From an uncultured Peptococcaceae bacterium (GTDB lineage Bacteria; Bacillota; Dehalobacteriia; UBA4068; UBA4997), in assembly GCA_947626615.1 (NCBI GenBank), contig CANQSW010000022.1, positions 1-13,719 on the forward strand: DNA of 13,719 nucleotides, read 5' to 3'. The notes under the pieces were generated by a model. That model was not told where the DNA came from. It made no database searches and saw only the letters and a list, made by a program, of their open reading frames with translations. A program made the position numbers and the translations under genes. Positions 8,465 through 13,719 of this stretch are shown here, in pieces. Within the stretch, counting starts at the first letter, position 1. Each line of letters starts with the position of its first letter.

Positions 8465-8491
8465 ATTATATCTGATGCTCGCCGCGGTAAA
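8465..8491 (-). promoter_or_regulatory. Candidate promoter of the surface protein gene
   Basis: A perfect TATAAT lies at 8470-8465 on the minus strand. A partial -35 element, TTTACC at 8491-8486, has a short 15-base spacer and overlaps a GC-rich inverted repeat. Transcription starting about seven bases after the -10 would give a leader of roughly 120 bases before the ATG. The -10 is convincing and the -35 is weak, so an activator may be needed. Confidence 0.5.
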
Positions 8492-8499
8492 CGCGGCGG
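8479..8499. repeat. GC-rich inverted repeat between the small lipoprotein and surface protein genes
   Basis: CGCCGCG and CGCGGCG form a 7-bp stem with a five-base loop, extended by one possible G-T pair. On the minus strand it lies about 85 bases after the small lipoprotein stop and has no T-run behind it, so it is a poor intrinsic terminator. It overlaps the weak -35 of the candidate promoter, so an operator is the other possibility. Confidence 0.45.
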
Positions 8500-8541
8500 C
8501 GTATGATGAATTTATCTTCCTCCGTTTTAGCGCAGATTTTC

Positions 8542-8551
8542 GGGGGGGGGG
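8542..8551. repeat. G10 homopolymer tract upstream of the surface protein promoter
   Basis: Ten G in a row on the plus strand (ten C on the strand of the genes) lie about 70 bases upstream of the TATAAT of the surface protein gene and about 30 bases after the small lipoprotein stop. It is the longest homopolymer in the window. Tracts of this length change length readily during replication, and they are also error-prone in sequencing. Confidence 0.85.
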
Positions 8552-8581
8552 CAGAACGTTATATCTTCGTGTGATTTCCGG

Positions 8582-9043
8582 CTATTCCAGCCATTCCGCC
8601 GTCAGGCCGACCACCGTTTTATCGTCCAGCGTCAGCAGAATGACCTGCACTTCGTTTTTGTTATAGCGATAGCCCGAGGCCGCGTCGCGCGTATAACCGT
8701 ATTCCTCCAGCGTCTCGCCGGCCGCGGCCAGCTCGTCGCCCACCTTGACGCCGAACAGGCTGAATTCGCCGTTTTTGCTGGATAAGCGGCGAATAACGCC
8801 GTCGTCGTCCAAAGCGGCGGAGATATCGCTGGCCTGATAGGAACATTCCGTGCCGCTGGTCATCGGATTTTCCGCGTCCGGCTCGCCCAGCTCCTCGCGC
8901 ATGGCGTCGTCCGTCATGCCGAGCAGCAGGCCGCCGAACTCCAGATTTTCGTTAAGCTCCAGCAGCGCTTCGTTGGATTCCGGCATGGCGCAGCCGGCCA
9001 GAACCAGCAAAACAAAGGTTAAAATCGCAAGCAGACGCTTCAC
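8582..9043 (-). CDS. Small lipoprotein of unknown function with two BamE-like repeats
   Basis: This 153-residue protein begins at GTG, with GGAGG six bases upstream. It carries a lipoprotein signal: positive MKR, a hydrophobic stretch, and lipobox LAGC with Cys18, so it should be tethered to the outer face of the membrane. The mature part seems to hold two similar halves, about 36-92 and 94-152. Each starts with a Gly-hydrophobic-Gly turn and short helix (GLLLGMTDDAMREELGEP; LFGVKVGDELAAAGETL) and ends with beta strands (IRRLSS; VVGLTAEWL). This resembles the alpha-alpha-beta pattern of the SmpA/BamE-BLIP fold, but that is a pattern judgement and no family is recognised with confidence. It follows the S41 protease gene by 15 bases, with its ribosome site close behind that stop codon, so the two are co-transcribed. 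It may be a partner, inhibitor or adaptor of the protease or hydrolase upstream. Confidence 0.85.
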   Translation of the reverse strand: MKRLLAILTFVLLVLAGCAMPESNEALLELNENLEFGGLLLGMTDDAMREELGEPDAENPMTSGTECSYQASDISAALDDDGVIRRLSSKNGEFSLFGVKVGDELAAAGETLEEYGYTRDAASGYRYNKNEVQVILLTLDDKTVVGLTAEWLE

Positions 9044-9058
9044 AACGCACCTCCAGGG

Positions 9059-10228
9059 TCAATTTGACTGTTCCGCCGGAGCAGGCTCGGCCGCGGCGGC
9101 CATTTTCTCCGCCAACACCGCCACCGCTTGAGCCAGCTGCGGGTCGAATTCCGGGTCCATAGTGTAGGCCGCCAGACCGTCCGCGTCTTCCGGCATGGGG
9201 AAGACGATATCGGGCGCAATACCGACGCCGTGGATATCGTTTTGGTGGGCCGTGCTGTATTTGGCGGAGGTAAAACGCAGCCCCGCGCCGGAAGCCAGCT
9301 TTTTCAGGTCTTGCACGATACCCTTGCCGTAGGTCGTCTCGCCGAGCAGCGTGGCCAGGCCGCAGTCGTGCGCCGCGCCGATCACCAGCTCGGAGGCGCT
9401 GGCCGTGTGGCCGTTTTGCAGAATGACCGCCGGCAGGTCGATCGCCTCACGGTTCGAGGTATAGTAATAAACGCCCGAAGAATCGGTAATATACATCATC
9501 GGCTCGCCCTTGGGGACGAAATAATTGCAGATCTGCAGGGCCGCGTTCATCTCGCCGCCGCCGTTATCGCGCAGATCGAGGATAAGCCCCTGCATGCCCT
9601 GCTCCAGCAGGTCGTTGTAGGCGTTGGCGAACTGCTCGCCGGTGTTCCTGTTGAAGCTGCCTATCTTGATCAGGCCCATAGCGTCCGGCAGCAGCAGATA
9701 GTCCAGCGTCGGCACTTCCACCTTGGCGGTCTCGAGCCGCACCGTGACTTCGCCCTCTCCCGGGCGCTCGAACGTCAACTCCAGCTTGGTGCCGGCCGGA
9801 AAGCCGATCAAACTGTCCGATACTTCGTCATAGGAAAGAGCGCTGAGATCCTCGCCGTTCAAACGCAGGAAAACGTCGCCGGGCAAAATACCGGCCTCAT
9901 ACGCCGGGCCGCCCTTCATCACGCCGTAGATCATCGCCCGCCCCGCTTTGTCGGGGTATATATAGACGCCGATACCGTTGTATGAGCCGACGACGGAGCG
10001 GAACTGTTCGGCATATTCCTCCGGCGTATAATAAATGGCGTAGCGGTCGTGGCGCGCCGGCTTTTGCGCGGCCAGAGCGTCCACCGCCAGCGAGCCGGCT
10101 GCGGCCGCGTCAATCGCGGCGTTTTCCGGCAGGTTCAGCGGCTGCTCCGCCAGGCAGGCAGCCAGCAGCGGCAGCAGGGCCAGCAGCAGGCCCAGCGCGC
10201 GCCGCGCTTTAGGTTTGGTTATAAACAT
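9059..10228 (-). CDS. S41-family carboxy-terminal processing protease, lipoprotein
   Basis: This 389-residue serine protease of the Tsp/CtpA/CtpB family cleaves proteins near the C-terminus outside the membrane. The N-terminus has a basic start and a lipobox LAAC with Cys25, so it should be lipid-anchored. A PDZ domain spans about 82-167 (YNGIGVYI, GGPAYEAGILPGDVFLRLNG). The catalytic core follows with LILDLRDNGGG (215-225). The nucleophile is Ser277 in NGHTASASE, with Lys302 and Gln306 in YGKGIVQ; the 25- and 4-residue spacings match the Ser-Lys-Gln triad of the family. All key residues are present, so it should be active. It starts 59 bases after the M23 gene. The ATG has no good Shine-Dalgarno site, and an in-frame TGA five codons upstream rules out a longer start. 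The neighbourhood suggests processing or turnover of division hydrolases, as Prc does for endopeptidases in Gram-negatives; that is inference. Confidence 0.93.
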   Translation of the reverse strand: MFITKPKARRALGLLLALLPLLAACLAEQPLNLPENAAIDAAAAGSLAVDALAAQKPARHDRYAIYYTPEEYAEQFRSVVGSYNGIGVYIYPDKAGRAMIYGVMKGGPAYEAGILPGDVFLRLNGEDLSALSYDEVSDSLIGFPAGTKLELTFERPGEGEVTVRLETAKVEVPTLDYLLLPDAMGLIKIGSFNRNTGEQFANAYNDLLEQGMQGLILDLRDNGGGEMNAALQICNYFVPKGEPMMYITDSSGVYYYTSNREAIDLPAVILQNGHTASASELVIGAAHDCGLATLLGETTYGKGIVQDLKKLASGAGLRFTSAKYSTAHQNDIHGVGIAPDIVFPMPEDADGLAAYTMDPEFDPQLAQAVAVLAEKMAAAAEPAPAEQSN

Positions 10229-10269
10229 GATGAGCCGTCACACTTCAACTTGTTTTTTTCCAGCTTATG

Positions 10270-10282
10270 CGCCCTTAGGGCG
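10270..10282. repeat. Short perfect hairpin between the M23 and S41 protease genes
   Basis: CGCCC and GGGCG form a 5-bp stem around a three-base loop, six bases after the M23 stop codon. On the minus strand it is followed by a mixed sequence and then an A-run, so it is not a standard terminator. It may stabilise or process the mRNA between the upstream and downstream parts of the operon. Confidence 0.4.
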
Positions 10283-10287
10283 GCATA

Positions 10288-11445
10288 TTACGGCTTGGAG
10301 ACGTAATTCCACGGCGAGACGGTGCTGCCGTTTTTGCGGAATTCCAAATGCAGGTGGTTGCCGGTGGCGTTGCCGGTGGCGCCAACGTAACCGATAACGT
10401 CGCCTTGCTTCACGTTGTCGCCGACGCTGCAGCCGATCTGACTCATGTGAGCGTACAGGCTGGAGATGCCGCCGCCGTGGTCAATGATAACGTATTTGCC
10501 GTAGGAGGTGGTCAGGCTTTTGACCAGAATGACCGTGCCGGAATCCACCGCGTGGATCTCCGTGCCGCGCGGGGCGGAGATATCAATGCCGGTGTGGAGG
10601 TTTCTCTGGCCGCGCAGCGTGCGCCAGCCGTAATCGGAAGTTATGGTGCTGTAACCGCGCAGCGGCCAGGCGTAAATGCCCGAACCTACGGCTGTCGGCG
10701 ATTGCAGACGGCGGATCGCCGCCGCGATCTCGTCGGATTCCTTCTTCCACTCGTTGATCTCGGCCTGCACGTCGTTTACGTCGCCCTGGGCCGCGTCCAC
10801 CAGCTTTTTCTGCTCGGAGCGGGCCGTCTCAAGCTCGGCCAGCATAGATTGCTGCTCTTGGGTCAGCGTATCAAGGTTGGCGATCTTCGTTTCCTGCTCG
10901 GCGCGCTTTTGCCGGATAACTTCTATCTGAGCGTTGATCGAATCGATCATACTGCTGTCATAGAGCAGGATCCGCTCCATGTAATACGAGCGCGTGATAA
11001 AATCCTCCATGCTGGTAGCGTCGAAAACAACGTCCAGCAGGCCCACGTCGCCGTTGATATAATTCTCCCGCAGGCGGGATTTGAAACCGTCGAGCTGCCG
11101 CGCCAGCTCAGTCTGCGCGGCGGAAAATTCGATATTGGCGTATTGCAGCTCTTTTTTGGCTACGGCCATTTGCTGATTCAGCGCCGCCAGCGTATCCTCG
11201 CAGCGCTGCACCTTCATATCGGCGTTGGCCAGCTCCGTCTGCTGCTTGGAAAGCTCGCCTTTAAGGCCGCTCAACTGCTGGCGCAGCAGAGCCATTTCGT
11301 TTTCGATCTGGCGCTGCTGTTCGCGATAATCGCTGAGAGCGTCGGCCTTGGCCGGCTGCGGCGGGCCGTAGACCACGCCGTGCCACAGCATAACGGCCAG
11401 CAGAAAAACGGTCAGCGCCAGGGGAAATTTGGCATTTTTCAGCAT
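10288..11445 (-). CDS. Coiled-coil M23 (LytM) peptidoglycan endopeptidase, FtsEX-linked
   Basis: Counted from the GTG at 11448 the protein has 386 residues; the ATG directly after it has better spacing (7 bases) from the GGGGG ribosome site and is preferred here. An N-terminal hydrophobic segment with AKADA after it (about 36) looks like a Sec signal peptide. Two long coiled-coil stretches follow (about 39-120 and 165-250), rich in Gln, Glu and Lys. The C-terminal LytM domain (about 258-386) keeps the zinc and catalytic residues: His285 and Asp289 in HTGID, His334 in LYAHM, and His365/His367 in HLHLE. Unlike degenerate EnvC-type activators it should therefore cut peptide cross-links itself. 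The layout of coiled coil plus hydrolase directly behind ftsEX matches EnvC, PcsB and CwlO, which FtsEX controls through the coiled coil. The ribosome site begins in the ftsX TGA, so translation is coupled. Confidence 0.93.
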   Translation of the reverse strand: MLKNAKFPLALTVFLLAVMLWHGVVYGPPQPAKADALSDYREQQRQIENEMALLRQQLSGLKGELSKQQTELANADMKVQRCEDTLAALNQQMAVAKKELQYANIEFSAAQTELARQLDGFKSRLRENYINGDVGLLDVVFDATSMEDFITRSYYMERILLYDSSMIDSINAQIEVIRQKRAEQETKIANLDTLTQEQQSMLAELETARSEQKKLVDAAQGDVNDVQAEINEWKKESDEIAAAIRRLQSPTAVGSGIYAWPLRGYSTITSDYGWRTLRGQRNLHTGIDISAPRGTEIHAVDSGTVILVKSLTTSYGKYVIIDHGGGISSLYAHMSQIGCSVGDNVKQGDVIGYVGATGNATGNHLHLEFRKNGSTVSPWNYVSKP

Positions 11446-11457
11446 CACGCCACCCCC

Positions 11458-12342
11458 TCACACGTTTATGTGCTTATGCACGGCGATAGCCGAACCAATG
11501 GAACCCAACAGCAGGCCCACCAGCAGCATACCGCCCACCGTGGGCAGGATTATCTGCGCAAACGGGGTGAACGTGAGGAACGTCAGGCTGGAGAGCAGCA
11601 TGTTCATCACCATATGATACGAGAACAGCACCAGCATGCAGGCCAGGCCGCCGCCGATCACGCCGAGCAGCATACCCTCCAGTATGAACGGCCAGACGAT
11701 GAACGAATTGCTCGCGCCGACGTATTTCATCACGCTGATCTCCTCTTTGCGCGCCTCCACGGAAAGGCGAATGTTCATGGAGATCAGAATGACCGCGGAA
11801 AAGCCCAGCAGCACCATCAGCCCCAGGCCCAGCGAGCGCACCCAGTTCATAAACGTGAACATTTTTTCCACCGAACCCTGGCCGTAGCGCACCGCCTCGA
11901 CGTGTTCCAGCTTGGAGACGGCGTCGACGATGGGCAGCACCTGCTCCGGCGTTTCCGCCTTCAGCGTGTAGGAATTAGGCAGGGGGTTAGTGTCGATAGC
12001 CGCCAAGATCTCCTCGCTGGAGCCGAATTTTTCGGACATTTTCTCCAGCCCCTCGGTGCGGCTGACGTAGGTGACGGAGGCCACGCCCGGTATCGCCTTC
12101 ACCTGCGCCGAAAGCGCGTCCATCTGATCCTGGTCGATCTTATCTTCGATAAACACCTTGACTTCCACCGCGCTTTCCAAAAGCGTGGCGTTCTGGTTAA
12201 TGTTTGACACCAGCAGGGCAAAAATGCCGCATAAATATAACGTGAGCACCACCGTCAGCACGGCGGCCACCGTCATGCCGAAGTTGCGGCGCAGGCTGAT
12301 AAAAGGCTCCGGCAGGATATAACGAAAACTGGCCAGCTTCAC
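11458..12342 (-). CDS. ftsX: Cell division protein FtsX (ABC transporter-like membrane subunit)
   Basis: FtsX is the membrane partner of the FtsE ATPase; it does not transport but passes a conformational signal to peptidoglycan hydrolases outside the cell. The protein shows the family layout: a short cytoplasmic N-terminus (MKLASFRYILPEPFISLRRN), a first membrane segment at about 24-47, a large extracellular domain at about 48-165 (EVKVFIED, IPGVASVTYVSR), then three more membrane segments at about 170-190, 214-245 and 266-288. ARKEEISVMKYVGAS before the third segment is the typical FtsX/MacB-type cytoplasmic motif. I place the start at the GTG overlapping the ftsE stop as GTGA, eight bases after a G6 ribosome site. 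A GTG nine bases earlier (12351) is in frame but lies against that site. Length is normal for the family. The next gene is its likely hydrolase. Confidence 0.94.
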   Translation of the reverse strand: MKLASFRYILPEPFISLRRNFGMTVAAVLTVVLTLYLCGIFALLVSNINQNATLLESAVEVKVFIEDKIDQDQMDALSAQVKAIPGVASVTYVSRTEGLEKMSEKFGSSEEILAAIDTNPLPNSYTLKAETPEQVLPIVDAVSKLEHVEAVRYGQGSVEKMFTFMNWVRSLGLGLMVLLGFSAVILISMNIRLSVEARKEEISVMKYVGASNSFIVWPFILEGMLLGVIGGGLACMLVLFSYHMVMNMLLSSLTFLTFTPFAQIILPTVGGMLLVGLLLGSIGSAIAVHKHINV

Positions 12343-13016
12343 AGCGCCCACCCCCCAACTCGGTCTGCCACGATCTCGCCTTTTTTCAGGGCGATGACGC
12401 GCTTGTGCCGCTCGTTGACGATGCGTTTATCGTGCGTCGCCATGATCACCGTAGCGCCCTCGTCGTTGAACTCCTGGAAAAGCTGCATCAGCTCATCGGA
12501 AGTGTCAGGGTCTAGGTTGCCGGTCGGCTCGTCCGCCAGGATTATCGGCGGATTATTGATAACGGCGCGGGCAAACGCCACTCTCTGCTGATCGCCGCCG
12601 GAAAGCTGGCGCGGGAACGCGTTGGCCTTGTCGGCGATCTTCAAACGCTCCAGCACCTGCGGCACGATCTCCTTGACCTCGCTCCAGGGGTATTCCAGCA
12701 CTTTCAGCGCAAAGGCCACGTTCTCAAACACGGTCTTGTTCTCCATCAGGCGGAAATCCTGAAAAACCACGCCGGTGTTGCGGCGCAGCTTCACGGTCTC
12801 CTTGTTGTTCAGACGGATAATACTGCGCCCCGCGATAAAGATCTGGCCGGAATCCGGCATGATCTCGCGGAACAACAGCTTGATCAACGTGCTTTTGCCG
12901 GCGCCGCTCTGCCCCGTCAGATAAACGAACTCGCCGTTATCGATATGGAGAGAGATATTTTTCAGGGCCAGATTGCCGCCGTCGTACGTCTTATAGACGT
13001 TGGACATATCTATCAT
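12339..13016 (-). CDS. ftsE: Cell division ATP-binding protein FtsE
   Basis: This is a 225-residue ABC ATPase that works with FtsX at the division site to switch peptidoglycan hydrolases on and off. All nucleotide-binding motifs are present: Walker A GQSGAGKST at 35-43, Q-loop Gln86 in VVFQDFRLM, signature LSGGDQQR at 138-145, Walker B IILADEP at 158-164 with catalytic Glu163, D-loop after TGNLDP, and switch His195 in ATHDKR. The FQDFRLM and ADEPTGNLDP wording is typical of FtsE. The ATG at 13016 has a modest GGTGAT ribosome site; a second ATG three codons on is possible. The stop overlaps the ftsX start by GTGA, which implies coupled synthesis in equal amounts. It appears to be the first gene of the operon. 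Confidence 0.96.
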   Translation of the reverse strand: MIDMSNVYKTYDGGNLALKNISLHIDNGEFVYLTGQSGAGKSTLIKLLFREIMPDSGQIFIAGRSIIRLNNKETVKLRRNTGVVFQDFRLMENKTVFENVAFALKVLEYPWSEVKEIVPQVLERLKIADKANAFPRQLSGGDQQRVAFARAVINNPPIILADEPTGNLDPDTSDELMQLFQEFNDEGATVIMATHDKRIVNERHKRVIALKKGEIVADRVGGWAL

Positions 13017-13103
13017 CTGATCATCACCACTTTTTTACGCGCTTTATCACACTTGATTACACAGTTATTAGATATTTCGACGGCAAAGGCTGTTTCCCTG
13101 CAA

Positions 13104-13133
13104 ATTATGGCGATAAATTACATAAAAATACAA
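13104..13133 (-). promoter_or_regulatory. Possible ftsE operon promoter
   Basis: On the minus strand CATAAT (13109-13104) matches five of six -10 positions, and TTGTAT (13133-13128) matches three of six -35 positions at an 18-base spacing. The surroundings are AT-rich. This is the best candidate I could find ahead of ftsE, but the -35 is weak and a leader of about 80 bases would follow. Confidence 0.3.
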
Positions 13134-13170
13134 ATAATACCGCTAAATTGCCGCTTTTGGGCAGAAAAAA

Positions 13171-13215
13171 ACGGTTTTAGCGCGCCGCACCGCGGTATAA
13201 CGCGCCAAAAACCGT
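13171..13215. promoter_or_regulatory. Imperfect inverted repeat upstream of tspO, possible operator
   Basis: Left arm ACGGTTTTAGCGCG (13171-13184) and right arm CGCGCCAAAAACCGT (13201-13215) are complementary except for one small bulge or mismatch, across a 16-base centre that is itself GC-rich. The right arm ends two bases before the tspO -10 box, so the repeat covers the -35 region. That position suits a repressor or activator site. No gene ends here on the minus strand, so a terminator role is unlikely. Confidence 0.5.
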
Positions 13216-13216
13216 A

Positions 13217-13222
13217 TATAAT
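13217..13222 (+). promoter_or_regulatory. Candidate -10 box of tspO
   Basis: A perfect TATAAT lies 45 bases before the tspO ATG, giving a leader of about 38 bases. No good -35 is seen 16-18 bases upstream; that stretch is occupied by the inverted repeat at 13171-13215. This suggests activator-dependent or regulated expression. Confidence 0.55.
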
Positions 13223-13253
13223 AGTGCCGGAAAGCCCCGTTTCGAATAAAATC

Positions 13254-13260
13254 AAGGAAG
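13254..13260 (+). promoter_or_regulatory. tspO ribosome binding site
   Basis: AAGGAAG sits seven bases before the ATG at 13268 and fixes that start. Confidence 0.8.
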
Positions 13261-13267
13261 TGTCGCC

Positions 13268-13719
13268 ATGAACAAGCGCAAATGGCAGAGCCTGCTCGTC
13301 GCCGTCGCCATACCGGAGGCCGTCGGCGGGATCGCCGGCTTAATTAGCGGCCCGGCCATGCTGCGGCAAAACCGCGAGCTTATCATGCCGCCGTTTGCTC
13401 CGCCGCCGTGGCTGTTCCCCGTCGTCTGGGTGCTGCTCTATCTGCTGCTGGGTCTGGCCGCGTGGCTGGTGTGGCGCAAGAAAAGCGCCGCCGGCAAAAG
13501 AGCGCTGGGGCTCTACGGCGTGCAGCTATTTGGCAACTTTCTCTGGCCGATCCTCTTTTTCAACTTCCAGCAGCGGCTGTTCGCCTTCTTCTGGCTGCTG
13601 GCGCTGCTGGCGCTGATATTCGCCACAATGCGGGCCTTTTTTCGCCTCGACAAGCGGGCCGGCTGGCTGCTCGCGCCCTATCTGCTCTGGTGCTGCTTCG
13701 CCGCCTATCTTAACCTGGC
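13268..13719 (+). CDS. tspO: TspO/MBR family tryptophan-rich membrane protein, 3' end cut by the window
   Basis: This gene starts at the ATG and stays open to the window edge, giving 150 codons plus two bases. It has the five-helix TspO layout: helices near 8-28, 48-69, 79-98, 105-123 and 131-150. Family motifs are PPFAPPPWLFPVVWVLLY at 41-58, QLFGNFLWPILFF at 86-98, and LDKRAGWLLAPYLLW followed by AAYLN near the end. Only around ten residues should be missing. TspO proteins bind porphyrins and related ligands in the membrane and are tied to oxidative stress or tetrapyrrole handling in bacteria; the substrate here cannot be told. It is transcribed away from ftsE and is probably an independent unit with its own promoter. 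Confidence 0.92.
   Translation, partial: MNKRKWQSLLVAVAIPEAVGGIAGLISGPAMLRQNRELIMPPFAPPPWLFPVVWVLLYLLLGLAAWLVWRKKSAAGKRALGLYGVQLFGNFLWPILFFNFQQRLFAFFWLLALLALIFATMRAFFRLDKRAGWLLAPYLLWCCFAAYLNL

Noticed and set aside
8479..8499. Intrinsic terminator for the ftsEX operon
   Set aside because: The stem is GC-rich, but no T-run follows on the minus strand; the next bases form a TATAAT promoter element. I keep it only as an inverted repeat.
10348..12207. A 619-codon open frame on the plus strand opposite the M23 and ftsX genes, with a His/Gln-rich stretch
   Set aside because: It is the exact antisense of two well-recognised genes; no domain is seen, and its composition follows from the GC-rich codon use of the opposite strand.
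1..13719. CRISPR arrays, transposases, integrases, tRNA genes or attachment sites
   Set aside because: No regular direct repeats with spacers, no such coding regions and no tRNA-like cloverleaf were seen.

Overview
The window looks like a chromosomal segment from a Bacillota bacterium, probably Clostridia-like or Negativicutes-like. The grounds are C-terminal S-layer homology (SLH) domains, an ftsE-ftsX-M23 peptidase-S41 peptidase order, strong Shine-Dalgarno sites, frequent GTG starts and mixed GC content. The exact lineage cannot be fixed by eye. No tRNA, rRNA, insertion sequence, integrase or CRISPR array was seen.

Right part (9.0-13.0 kb, minus strand): a tight cell-envelope operon reads ftsE, ftsX, a coiled-coil M23 (LytM) peptidoglycan hydrolase, a lipoprotein S41 carboxy-terminal processing protease, and a small lipoprotein of unknown function. 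ftsE and ftsX overlap by GTGA. The ribosome site of the M23 gene starts in the ftsX stop codon, and the small lipoprotein follows the protease by 15 bases. FtsEX is expected to couple ATP hydrolysis to activation of the M23 enzyme at the division septum. The lipid-anchored protease and small lipoprotein are candidates for controlling or turning over such hydrolases, but that link is inferred from gene order.

Far right (13.0-13.7 kb): a divergent control region of about 250 bases separates ftsE from a plus-strand tspO gene that runs off the window. A strong imperfect inverted repeat sits just upstream of the tspO -10 box.

Left part (0.1-8.3 kb, minus strand): almost the whole region reads as one giant secreted surface protein of about 2741 residues: signal peptide, FG-GAP propeller-like region, an amphipathic beta-rich segment, fibronectin III and Ig-like modules, several InlB-like repeats, a glycine linker and three SLH domains, then a clear terminator. 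In the given sequence it is split by two compensating frameshifts. One is at a G7 tract just after the signal peptide and the other is near an A5/T3 stretch at the FG-GAP/fibronectin junction. A separate G10 tract lies upstream of the gene. This may be sequencing error, a decayed gene, or a phase-variable surface protein, and it is the most interesting question in the window.
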